Source: Trichoplax adhaerens
Taxonomy: Eukaryota > Placozoa > Uniplacotomia > Trichoplacea > Trichoplacidae
Length of the DNA: 64,000 nucleotides
NCBI RefSeq assembly: GCF_000150275.1
Contig: NW_002060947.1
Coordinates: forward strand, 6,088,286-6,152,285
Direction: 5' to 3'
The notes under the pieces are model-generated. The model searched no databases. It was not told the DNA's origin and saw nothing but the letters and a program-made list of their open reading frames with translations. Both the position numbers and the translations under genes were made by a program. Position 1 is the stretch's first letter. The number at the start of each line of letters is the position of its first letter. This document shows positions 1-11,351 of this stretch, piece after piece.

Positions 1-1109
1 CCAATATTACAACGTATTTTGACCACATAAACCATTTGTACGAGCACTTTACGAGTTTACCGTCACTCGTCTACGTATATATGAAATTAAGGGTAAAAGC
101 TATTAATTAACGCAGCGTACACAGTCAGTTTTATACAACAACACTATTCCACTGTCATGTAAAGCAACATTTCCACTTTTTTTTTTTTACAGTTACAATA
201 CAGGATTATTGACTTGTAAGATGAAGTAAAGTCAATAAGTTCAGTTGAACTTATCAGGCACATATTGTGCAATGGACTTTATCCGAAGTTGTTACATATT
301 TATTTGTAATTTTAAAAATTTATTATTGCAAAGTAATCGAAAATAAATGGGGGAGTTTTCTGCAAGAAAAATAATTTCTAAGAGCAATTTTTGGAAAAAG
401 TTGGAGAATCACAGTTTACGCCGCGCAATATCATATAAGCTTTACTGCTCAGTCGTGTAAAGTATCTACGGTTCTTATTATTTAGTCTTCAATAGATGAA
501 TCATAGCATTTGAAAATTGGGATTCACTGTTGGGAGTTTAATTTGCGTTGCATTTACGCCTAGTACTTGTTGTAATGTCAGTGATTTTCTACGTCGTAAT
601 AACTGAACGGTATTTTAAGACAAAATTCAATTGTATTTCAAATGAGTACTGTACCGTTGAGAACGATTTAATAACGAAACTTGTTTGGCATCAACTAAGC
701 CAAAAAAAAAATAGTAGCCGTCTAGGCATGGGGCAACTCAGCACGCGAGTGAGTGACTGGACGGTACTGGATATTGGTCGATCAGAGGAAGAGTGATTTT
801 GGAGCATGAACAAGTAAGAACATTGGAAAATATCATTTTAATAGCAGCAGCTTATTGAAAAATCGCAGTGGATATACATACCATCAAGCAGCTAGGAGAA
901 GTTATTCATTCTATTTCTCAAACTAAATACAGTGTCTCTCCTTTTATATTTTTTTTCATGCTATTGGTATCTTCTGTAGCTAGCACCAGCTGCCCAACCA
1001 TGACGTATAACAATGTCGTGCAAGTGTAGTAGTCATATAGTGATTGCAAAATAATCCAGTAGAGTGAAATATCAAAGAATAAAAGAGTGACTAATCATCT
1101 CTGACTTAC
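1..1109. other. No gene recognised
   Basis: AT-rich sequence with a short poly-T run near 180. Open frames here are short and show no family motif or convincing exon structure. If the signal-peptide exon at 1110-1173 is real, its downstream exons would lie here or beyond the left edge; I could not identify them. Confidence 0.5.
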
Positions 1110-1173
1110 ATTCTTGTGCATAAGCTGCAAAACATAGCAGCGATAGGACCAAGGCAATGTTATAACTAGCCAT
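1110..1173 (-). CDS. Possible first exon of a secreted protein (partial)
   Basis: Reading leftward, an ATG at 1173 opens 21 codons that look like a classical signal peptide: [20 protein letters not shown], a hydrophobic core ending in small residues before a likely cleavage site (AYA-Q). The frame then meets a consensus splice donor (GTAAGT) at 1109, in phase 1. No partner exon could be recognised in the remaining 1.1 kb to the window edge, so the mature protein is unknown. A chance ORF is possible, but a signal peptide followed directly by a strong donor makes a real first exon plausible. Confidence 0.35.
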
Positions 1174-1343
1174 TTGAATTTTTTTGTGCACGTAGACCGG
1201 AAAACGGAAAGTTGAATTGCTGTTGAAACGCACTCGGAGAAACCAAAACGATACGATTTGCAATTCGAAACCTAGCCGCACGGTAGAGTGAAATGGGACG
1301 ATGAGGTAATGAAGTCAAGGTTTTATTTATTTACTCCACCGTC

Positions 1344-1518
1344 TACAGTACAGTACTGTACAGTAGGTACTGTACAGCACGTGTACAGTACAGTACATTC
1401 GATTGTGGCAAACTTTTCGCTAACTTCACCACTGGTGTACAGTACAGTACAGTACACTGTACAGTACAGTATTTAGAGTCAGTATAAGTATAACTCTACT
1501 GTACTGTACTGTACAGTA
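1344..1518. repeat. GTAC-palindrome tracts (CTGTACAGTACTGTACAG type)
   Basis: Short runs built from alternating TACAG and TACTG units around GTAC. They are self-complementary and broken by ordinary sequence. Related tracts occur near 1816-1860, 6101-6125, 6170-6195, 18776-18795, 20945-20970, 21070-21100, 32305-32320, 33838-33855, 34508-34520, 53803-53890 and 63697-63710. They explain several meaningless ORFs rich in YSTVQY-like peptides. Confidence 0.85.
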
Positions 1519-2211
1519 TGTCTCTATACTGTACTTTATACTGAGTACAATACTGTGTTGGGTCAAATTTGAACAAACTCCAGGCTTTTTTGCAGACGAA
1601 AGCTTATGAACTCCTTTGTCATGAAGCTAAGAAATGCCCAGGAAGCTTCATGAAAATGAGATAAGAAATAGTTAGTACGCTCTATGAAACTTTCAATTTC
1701 CCCAAAATCGATAAACTTGATAAAGTTTCACAGTAAAAAAACCCATTTTTCTCGTATTTTCTGAAGGAGATTTTCGTTTTCGCCAATGCCGGCCATGATT
1801 TCTCCCAGCTTTGCACAGTACTGTACAGTACTGTAAACTAGCGCAGTTCGTACTGTACAGATCATGTCCATTGGGTGTGACCTAAGAACTGTACCCGGAA
1901 AAGGATGTTTGTCTAATAAGGACTTGGAAATTAGAATTTCATACTGTAATTTCAAACTGTGGGAAGGATTTTACCCTCAGGGTGTCTTATAAATCCTTCC
2001 CACTGTCTAAAATTAGATGAAAAGGACTAGAGGATAGGGGTGACAACTTTATTAAAACGGGCATCAAACTTTGAGTAGTCCCTGTTTCCATCTGTAACTA
2101 TTCTTGAATAGCATCTAAAGCATTCGAGTCATATCCTATATTGTAAGTACAGCAGCTTGAAGCCTTCCATATTGAGTCATGAGTACTGCAAAGCTCAAAA
2201 AAGAAATCACT

Positions 2212-2560
2212 CATTCAATTATTTTTAGCTTCACTTTCACAACGTGAGATAGTACACTCGCTAGTGCTAGACTAATACGGTACTTGTGCTGCTGTAATAA
2301 AATTTTAATGGATAGTAAAATCAATCATTCAAATATTATTTTTAGCTTCACTTTCACAACGTGAGATAGTACATTCGCTAGCGCTAGACTAATACGGTAA
2401 CTTGTGCTGCTGTAATAAAATTTTAATGGATAGTAAAATCATTCATTAAAATATTATTTTTAGCTTCACTTTCACAACGTGAGATAGTACACTCGCTAGT
2501 GCTAGACTAATACGGTAACTTGTACTGCTGTAATAAAATTTTAATGGATAGTAAAAAAAT
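2212..2560. repeat. Tandem repeat, ~118-bp unit, 3 copies
   Basis: Three near-identical units begin their TCACTTTCACAACGTGAGAT segment near 2231, 2348 and 2467. Each unit carries a CTCGCTAGTGCTAGAC segment and ends with AATTTTAATGGATAGTAAAA. Copies differ at only a few positions, so the array looks young. No coding potential. Confidence 0.9.
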
Positions 2561-2589
2561 AACTTTAAAAATGAACGACAGTGAATACT

Positions 2590-3245
2590 GTATGCTCATA
2601 GCTTGCTTCCCGTTACAAACTTAAATCAATCCTTTTTAGTTGGTTTATACCACTGAATCACTATTCTATTCTCCATAAAATGCATTTCTCATAGCTTGCT
2701 TTCCATTACAAACTTAAATCAATCGTTTCTAGTTGGTTTATACCACTGAATCACTATTCTACTCTCCATAAAAGGCATTTGTTATAGCTTGCTTTCCAGT
2801 ACAAACATAAATCAATCCTTTTTAGTTGGTTTATACCACTGAATCACTATTCTATTCTCCATAAAATGCATTTCTCATAGCTTGCTTTCCATTACAAACT
2901 TAAATCAATCGTTTCTAGTTGGTTTATACCACTGAATCACTATTCTACTCTCCATAAAAGGCATTTGTTATAGCTTGCTTTCCAGTACAAACATAAATCA
3001 ATCCTTTTTAGTTGGTTTATACCACTGAATCACTATTCTACTCTCCATAAAATGCATTTCTCATAGCTTGCTTTCCATTACAAACTTAAATCAATCCTTT
3101 CTAGTTGGTTTATATCACTGAATCACTATTCTACTCTCCATAAAATGCATTTGTTATAGCTTGCTTTCCAGTACAAACATAAATCAATCCTTTTTAGTTG
3201 GTTTATACCACTGAATCACTGTTCTATTCTCCATAAAATGCATTT
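2590..3245. repeat. Tandem repeat, ~93-bp unit in alternating A/B dimers, 7 copies
   Basis: Units start at CATAGCTTGCTT or TATAGCTTGCTT near 2597, 2690, 2783, 2876, 2969, 3062 and 3155. From 2690 two variants alternate strictly. Type A has CATTACAAACTTAAATCAAT and CTAGTTGG; type B has CAGTACAAACATAAATCAAT and TTTAGTTGG. The repeating block is therefore a ~186-bp dimer. It follows the 118-bp array directly. Confidence 0.9.
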
Positions 3246-5056
3246 CTTCAAAATGTATCCTAAGGGAAATTAGGGATACTGTCTTATTTAGCGATGACAT
3301 TAAGTAAAAAGCTAGAGACCCATGTTATGATTGGACGTATCCTATGGGTTATGTCCTAATATTACTAGCACATTTCAATTCTATTATTAAGTGATATTAA
3401 ATTATCAGAAATCTCATTTGCACTACATGCTTAGCCGATTTAGCTAATAGGAAATAAATAAAACATCACAACTTACACATGGCATAAAAAATAGGAGTAT
3501 TGACTAGGTGAATCGATAATTAACATGTACGTATACATATACTGGCACATATACGCGTATTCATCAATTAATTAATATAGAATGAGCCCGTGAACATACA
3601 GTTTACAGTATTATTGACAATAATTAAATTACTGTAGAGTTGCAGTGAGATGCTACAGGTCGATGGTACTGCGAAGAATTGGAAAGTCTTGAACGTATAC
3701 TGCCACTATTTCTGCTCGTTTAAAAGGGGAAGACAAGTTGTTAAATCAAGAAAGAAGCATTATTTAGAAGCAACTGGTAAATACGCGCGGGTTATTATTA
3801 TGAGTTCAGGAGGAATCATTAATTCTGTGCTAAATTACTACACCGTAGCTTAAGTTTTCATGCAATTTTATTAAGCTCGTAGCTTTAGCATTTCTCCTAC
3901 CGTACAACGTCATACTGTATAGTAATATTATTTTGATCTGTAATTCTGTATTATGCATAAGAAAAAAGAAATTAATAATATTATTTAAGTAACACGTAAA
4001 CTTTGGCCGATCATTTGATAGCTAACAGAAAGTTAGCGTAATCTACAGTTTAACGATAATTAGTTTTTGCCTAACAACAGATGGTGGATGATAAAATTAT
4101 TTGTATAACTTAAGATTCCTTGAATTATTTATTTTATTATAATATTAATTAATGTCCAATGTATCCTTAGGACAGCGTAATGAACAGAGTATACAAGAAT
4201 TCCTGGCAAAACTGACTGGGCCTATACTAAAAGTGTATTGGTATGTTACATCCAGTACATTATATGAATGTGTAAACGAACATGGAGATGATCTTATTGC
4301 TGGTAGAATACTAAGGGGTAAAATAATGGTTCAAAATGAAAGCGCAAAGGTATCGCAATACTCATGCGACTAAAATTAGTTCAGAACATTATTACACTAT
4401 TTTTGTTTACATAATGATATGGCAAGCCTCTAGTAAAAATTCTACAACGGTTGTATAAATAATATAATAATTAAATCCACAATTATAATAAATATACTCG
4501 TAATATCTGACGCAATCATCAACAGTTAAGAAACCACATATACGGCATATTACTAAAATGGACATATGTTTATTTGTCTGAGCTCCAATGCAAATTCAAG
4601 GTCATGCAAGCACCATCAGTGTAGCGAAGTAATGGAAGGTTGAAATATACTACAGTTGCGATTACAGATACAGTATATAATTATCAAATATGGCAGCACA
4701 ATCGCAGCAGAGTTTATTGAAGTAATTTCACTAGCGTTAAGAATAGGTCAAATTACAACCCTAACCTACCACAACCACGAACTTAGCTTTCAATTCCTAC
4801 ACTAATAATTTTATAGGTGAATTAATAATATACATATATCGCTAGGCTGCTAAACTCTACCTGTAAAATTTACAGTAGTAGCCCATGTATCCCTACAGTG
4901 ACTGGTATTGCATAAAAAGCTCACTCGATAAGCTGATACAAGGCAAATCATAATATATAACACCAATTTTATACGAAAGCTAGAAGAGCCATAAGCACAC
5001 GTATTACTGCGCAATGATCATTGAGCTCAACAAGAGATTCATGCTTTGCAAAGAAA
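3246..5056. other. AT-rich intergenic region, nothing recognised
   Basis: Two short plus-strand frames (3650-3853 and 4152-4373) have no recognisable motif, no clear splice partners and the base composition of their surroundings. I see no tRNA-like fold, repeat or regulatory site. The 3' UTR of the CLIC gene probably occupies the right end. Confidence 0.5.
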
Positions 5057-5991
5057 TCAATTTCCATTGAGATGTTTTTGCCATCCAGCAATGACTTCAT
5101 CTTCAAGGTAAACTGTTTTCTTAAATGCCTCGGTTTCAAATCCAGCCTTTAAGTATTCAAGCAACTTTGCAAAATCTTTTGGTATATCGAAATGCTTAAA
5201 ATGCTTACCAGCAACTCTGACATGATACAATTTGGGGAGCAAAGAACAGTCAGGATGGGTTAAACTATCACCAGAGATGAACCGATTCGATCGCGAGCTT
5301 AAAAACTCATTAAAGTTTCTTAGTTCATCCAGCAGTTTCTGCCTTAAACTACCATCCAAAGCTGAATCTTTATTCTTCATCAATGCAGCAAATTTACCAA
5401 ATATGGCAGCTCCAGCAGATTTACAATTTTCATCGTTCGTTTCCAGAGCTTTCGTAGGTTGGTATTTTTCATCCAAATAACATGATATATCATTAGAATC
5501 AGTTAAAATGACATCGCCATCCTGCATCACAGGAACGGTATTACTTCCAAGTTTAGTAAAGGATTCAGGCTTGTGAGCTACATTAATAAATACTAACTCA
5601 GGTTCAATATTTTTCAATGCTGCAACCATTCGAACACGATGACAGAATGGGCAATCGCCAAGTAATGTATGTTGACCGGCCTTAATAACATGGATAACAT
5701 ACAACAACGAGCAATATTAATATTACAAGAACCTCCATTATAATGATTAAATTAGCCTTCTAAATTCAGTCTTGCAGTGATGATGACACAGCGAAAAATT
5801 CTGACTTAAGTTAATCGCCATAAACAAGATCTACAACTTATCTAATCTCATTTCCGATTCAAATTGATGACTACTGTATGTTTCATGTTCATCATGACGT
5901 ATTGAAGTCATATGACTTCAATATTTCACTAGTATCCCGGTCAATTTCTAAAAATATTTAAACCTACCTTGATGTACAGCGTCAATGCCAT
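5057..5991 (-). CDS. CLIC: Chloride intracellular channel (CLIC) protein, two exons
   Basis: CLIC proteins are GST-fold proteins, mostly soluble, with glutaredoxin-like activity and reported membrane forms. Exon 1 (5968-5991) is only 24 bp and encodes MALTLYIK. It splices in phase 0 to exon 2 (5057-5680) at a TTATTAAG acceptor, giving MALTLYIKAGQHTLLGDCPF, which aligns with the vertebrate VELFVKAG...GNCPF start. The redox motif is CPFC (dithiol), as in glutaredoxins, rather than the single-Cys CPFS of human CLIC1. The C-terminal all-helical half keeps the family signature in LTHPDCSLLPKLYHVRV. The spliced protein is about 215 residues, near human CLIC1 (241) but without the acidic foot-loop insert. 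An ATG at 5707 would extend exon 2 without the splice; the spliced form fits the family better. I do not assign a paralogue. Confidence 0.93.
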
Positions 5992-8204
5992 ACTATTCCA
6001 ATATGATCAAGTAAACTAGCCGCAAACGGAAGTTTTCTCTTCGTCAAATTTGATCCAGCACAGTCCTTCTGCGTTAGAGCTGTGCGCATTTATTGAAACC
6101 CTAGTACAGTACAGTACAGTACACTTTTAATTCCCTGGTATCTCCTGGTACGGTACGATCCAGAGCGTAATTGTACTGTGCTGTACTGTACCACTTTGTG
6201 GGTGTGGACTCTTTCTTCAGCCGAATCGCAAGGGACTGTGTCAGCGACTACTACCTACTCCTCGACCCATATCCACTTACCACCAAGTTACTTTCTTTCC
6301 CCCCACTTACAGCACTTGTAATTAAAATTCAATGTTTTCAAAATTGCGAAAAGAAACAATTATGTCCTCAAATTAAAATATTGTTTACAATTGGGAAAAT
6401 CCGCTGTGTATTGACTGGGATAGGGCGTGAAACTGTGACTTAGCAATGAGTGAATATGGGTTAAGTAGTCCCTGACTGTGCGTGGAAACATCATGAGTTA
6501 TGATGCTACTCTTACAAGATAAATAAACGTTATTTACTACAATTTGTAGCTTGACTGTAAATGGTTAGTTTGATGCCAAGCAATTTAGTGATATTTTTCA
6601 CGGTATAGTAAGATGCATAAAAGGTATTCTACCGTTCTGATCGACTTGAGTCAGATTCATGATTACAGTATATGACTGCTAAGATAAATAAATTTACTGG
6701 ATGACATTATAATCAAAATTATATTTTTTCTAGGCGAACGTGTAGAAACAAACAGATCGCAAAGTCACAACAACAACTCTCAACAGAATCTAATAAATCA
6801 AATAGTAACTGCTCTCAAGTTCGACGATTAGGGTACAGTCAAGTCAGCCTTTATGAACGCGTAGTGCCAGTAAGGAAAAGGCATAAACCAAACATAGTAC
6901 CCTCATTATAGGATAGCATACTAAAGTAAAGTTATGAGTATGACTAATTATGTGTTTAGCTAATGTTAATCAGCAATACAGTGTTTCTATAGTGTACGGT
7001 ACTTAAATACGATTGGCTCTAGTCTCGTTCTTTTAATGATGTACATCATATTTCGTAATAAAGTCGTGCTACGTATGGAACTTTGTTATGGTCCTAATAT
7101 CTGTGGATATAAAAATATGCAAAAAGTATAATAAATAAAGTCTCCAAACAGAGTAAACAATAATAATAACAGATAGCTTATAGATAATACGTAGGCAAGT
7201 ATATGATATGAATACGGCATCTTCAATATCTTGCTTCTTTGACGATGTTGGGTGTTTCGCATATTATACTTATTAAATGACGCTTCATAGACAAGTTTCC
7301 GGTGTACTACTTGCATGTGCACAACCTTGTCCTATACACGATCGACTCACTATCTCAGTGGATTATAAAGTATAACGGGTTGTGTGAACATGCATTTGAA
7401 TTACCTTTATATTAAACGATAAATTAATCAAAGAATTATGATCAAGAACAATATTTGTTGTTAGTGTACAACGTAGTTGTATTTTAATAGCATCACAAGC
7501 AGAATGCAGCATTTTGTTTGCACACCAGACATACAAATGCTAGTGTTTACTTGGCTTTATTTTAAATAGATTAGAATACAGTTTTGTATCGGTAACGTAA
7601 TAATAATACACTGTATTTACAGTACATGATGCATTTTACTTTTTCAGTAATTGAATACAGCAACTTTCACTGTGTGATAATATTATTGCATATTTTACGA
7701 AGTTATTTAAATTTGGCTTAACTTAGCTAATTTGTGGCATGGGATAAACCATGCCATCATAAAAGCGGTACAGTCGTATTTGTGATATTTTGAGAAAATA
7801 AACGTAACGGTAGAAGTATATACTATTTAAGCCATATTTCGTTGCTCTATAAATTACAGAATGGAGTTCAATAAATTTATTACTAGAGTTACGTTAAAAA
7901 TATTATGATAGCTACAATATCTGCGGCAGGTGAATTATACCTTAAAAGTAGCCTAACATTACTATAATTAATTAATCAAATCTCATTTTGGCAATGATCG
8001 TATTTTTACTCTCCGCGACACTAGATTATTATATTGAATCACGCCATTAGCTAGAGCTAGATTGTATCACTAATAATGTCTGTGAGTAAAATTTTGTAGG
8101 AGTATTATTGTAAAAAATTTAAAGTTTGCTACAGGCGAAAAGGTGGTAGTAAAAAGCGCTAACTTGTTGAATTTTTGGAAATGATACATATTTCAGAAAA
8201 TCTT
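5992..8204. other. Intergenic region with GTAC tracts
   Basis: The CLIC promoter should lie just right of 5991. GTAC-palindrome tracts occur at about 6101-6125 and 6170-6195. The frames at 6171-6443 (+) and 7086-7322 (-) have no family signature or exon-like borders. Nothing else is recognised in these 2.2 kb. Confidence 0.5.
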
Positions 8205-10590
8205 TTAATCAGCTTTATATATGCCACTATCGGCAATTCTACAGAATACCGTAGGCCGTTCATTATAGGTTTTCTGAGCTTCCAAAGTCATCAGAGTCGT
8301 GTTTCCTTCGACTAGTCGTCTATAATTATAAATACCAATATTATGCTCTATTACCATGCTAATGAGAAAATATAAGTAATATCAATAATAAGGTTTCAAA
8401 ACCGTTTGGGATTACTTACCCGAATGCAACGAATTTAGTATCCATCCACTTAGCTGGACTAAGTGTAATGTAGAATTGAGAACCATTCGTGTGTCTTCCT
8501 TTATTTGCCATTCCTAGAATGCCACGTCTATCATGATGAACTGAGAAATTTTCGTCTAAAAGGCGCAACAAGTAACGTATGTTAATTTTTTACCTAGTAA
8601 ATTTCTAAAGCTTACCCTAGCCAATAGCATACCTTCAAAAACAGGTCCATAAATTGATTCAGTATTAGCCCCGCTACCATCAATTACGTCTTCCCAATAA
8701 CATCAGCATGATTAGTGATCAAGAGTTATTGCAATTGTATAAAGACAAGCTATTCATAAAAAATTGTTAAATATGACAGATTCCGAAGTAATCTAATAGA
8801 GAATTAATACCTCCGGCTTGTACCCATCCACCTTTAAGAATTCGGTGAAATAATGTGTTTTTGTAGGTGAGAGCAGAGCCATCTTCACGCTGATGAGTCG
8901 ATGAACACAATTCCCGGAAATTTTGACATGTTTTCGGGCAGATATCAGTATAAAGCTATCATATAAACATGCATATGTCTCATCAAGCCCAATGATTTAG
9001 GAAGTAGTGGATTTTGCGTGAGTTTAATGAAAGCTAACCTAACGGGTATATGAATTACTTAGCCGAATACCTCAAAAACTAATTTTCCGGCCGATTCATC
9101 GTTTATAGTGACATCCATGTAGACAAAATCATGCTGTAAAAATCGATAATTTGTTTAACGCTTTCATCATATTTATATATGTATATAGCGATCTATCTCA
9201 AAATTTTACTTTTGCATTTTCAAATCTATCTTTATAAGCTTCACATGCCATTGCTTCATACAGAGGAAGAGGTCTACAAGAAGAGAGTTATACGTAAATT
9301 CTTACTTTATAGGTACCTTTCGCAATTGTATTAAGCATTTAGTAGCACAATAAATGTTAAAAAATTATTATTCTACCTATAGTCTTCATAATCGAAATTT
9401 TTAGTTGCCCATGCAACAAAGACACCCGTTGATCCCAAAACTTCTCCATTAACGAAAACTACAGTATCATCATTGAAACCCCAAAATTCTTCTTTGATTT
9501 CCTAGATATATTACAGAACATTTAAATTTAAAAAGGTTCGAAAGCACTCACATAACAAAAATTACATTAAAGACGGAAGTCATAATAGCCAGTGTATCAA
9601 ATTAGTTAATTTTTTGAAAATCATAATTACTGAAATGAAAAATGTCATGGACTTCAACGCTTCCTTAAAAATAGTTACATTTCAACCTTGAGCATTTTTG
9701 ATAATACGAGTACTTCAGCAATATACATTTGATGTAAACAATTATAGCATTTTCAGTTTCATATTGCTCAACTGAAATTAATGAGTACTTATAAAGCATT
9801 ACTACAATTAACTTGTTAAAAGTCACAAGTCATAATGTCCTAGGGATAAGATTCATACCTTTTTCTTTGTAGTTATAAATTCATGCCAATCGCATTCAAG
9901 TAAGCCATTTATTTCTAAATTCTCGAATTTTATTGGGTCGTTTTGCTGCAACGTCTGGCAATCATTTATTAATCGTAAATTATTAAGATTAGTCTAGTCA
10001 AAACTACTTTTAACGCAGTCAAAGTTTATTTTAAGCTAGCCAGTCACCTAATCATCAAAATTTTGCATACTACAGACGTTACTAAGAATAATGTACGTCA
10101 AATATATGGAGTTAACGATCTAATAATATAAATTAATATAGTATTAAAAGATGTAAATTACTATTTCACACTGTAAATTATACGACGCAATAGCATACAT
10201 AGTTCACGCAAATATCCCAGTTGGTGATCCATGTAAATTGATAATTATATAACGAATTCTAACATCTATAATCTAATCAAGAATCTACTTTGCTCTCTAT
10301 TTTCCTAAGTCATGTATTGTATCACTTATTCGCCATAGTCAATAACCAAAATGCTGTAAATGATGCGTCTGTTACTGGACTCGGCATTTTCATTGAAAGA
10401 CAGTTGCGTGAACAAATTAAATGATGACAAAATATGACATCATGACATATGCACGATTACAAGAGACATTCATTATAGTCTACTATTATGTTGTTACCTC
10501 GGCAGCTGTTTTTGCTACGTGAAAGTTATAAGTTTTAAGTAATCCGAAGATTGTTATTTGCAACTTCTTGCCATCTTCCTGCCCCGCCAT
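8205..10590 (-). CDS. PPIL6: Cyclophilin-like PPIase, PPIL6 orthologue, multi-exon
   Basis: PPIL6 joins an N-terminal thioredoxin/glutaredoxin-like region to a C-terminal cyclophilin domain. Exon 1 (10498-10590) encodes MAGQEDGKK then LQITIFGLLKTYNFHVAKTA, matching human PPIL6 VKVVGLFSCPNFQIAKSA. Later exons near 9840-9955, 9380-9500, 9240-9285, 9065-9135, 8815-8945, 8640-8700, 8420-8560 and 8205-8322 give FWGFNDDTVVFVNGEVLGST, HDFVYMDVTINDESAGKLVF, CPKTCQNFRELC, FHRILKGGWVQAG, GILGMANKGRHTNGSQFYIT and KFVAFGRLVEG. The stop is at 8205-8207. The cyclophilin FHRI arginine is kept. The F60 position is W (GGWVQAG), as in human PPIL6, and the usual KHVVFG histidine is F, so isomerase activity may be weak. 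An upstream in-frame ATG at 10668 exists but adds a non-conserved Cys-rich leader. The gene is divergent from histone H3. Confidence 0.95.
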
Positions 10591-10690
10591 GTTGTATATA
10601 ATGTTGTAGTCATAACAACAATTTGCGCAAGCGCATTTAGGTTCCAGATCGCGAGCATAACCTAGCATCCGTGGATCAAAAATCGATTGT

Positions 10691-10792
10691 ATCAGCCAAT
10701 CAGATTTGAGCTTGACTAACCAATCAGATTAGACTATCGCTGAGCGCCAAGTTTGAAGGGGCACCCTAGCGCGCCAACGGATAAGCTATAAA
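10691..10792 (+). promoter_or_regulatory. Histone H3 promoter: two CCAAT boxes and a TATA box
   Basis: Two copies of CCAATCAGATT lie 24 bp apart (CCAAT at 10696-10700 and 10720-10724). A TATAAA box follows at 10787-10792, about 60 bp before the H3 start codon. This is a typical replication-dependent histone promoter. The PPIL6 start is only about 260 bp from the H3 start, so the CCAAT pair may serve both directions (inference). Confidence 0.8.
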
Positions 10793-10845
10793 ACCAGCAA
10801 CCTTGCTGATTCCAATCATTCGTTATCGTTTCAACGTTATTGTGA

Positions 10846-11262
<417 letters not shown>

Positions 11263-11317
11263 ATTACTACTCGACAAAATGAGTTTATAGTTTAATTAAC
11301 ATTACTATTAACACAAC

Positions 11318-11351
11318 GGCTTTTTTAAAAGCCACAAATCAAAGAAAAAGG
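11318..11351 (+). terminator. Histone mRNA 3' stem-loop and downstream element
   Basis: GGCTTTTTTAAAAGCC (11318-11333) folds into the canonical 6-bp stem (GGCTTT/AAAGCC) with a 4-nt TTTA loop, flanked by AACAAC-like and ACA bases. The purine-rich AAAGAAAAAGGA, starting 7 bp downstream at 11341, matches the histone downstream element bound by U7 snRNA. The transcript is therefore expected to end without poly(A). The stem-loop starts 55 bp after the stop codon. Confidence 0.93.

Noticed and set aside
1288-1476. ORF with YSTVQYTVQYS peptides
   Set aside because: Direct translation of the GTAC palindrome repeat.
4152-4373. 73-codon plus-strand ORF starting MSNVSLGQRNEQ
   Set aside because: Reads like protein but has no recognisable family, no neighbouring exon in phase and no composition difference from the surroundings.
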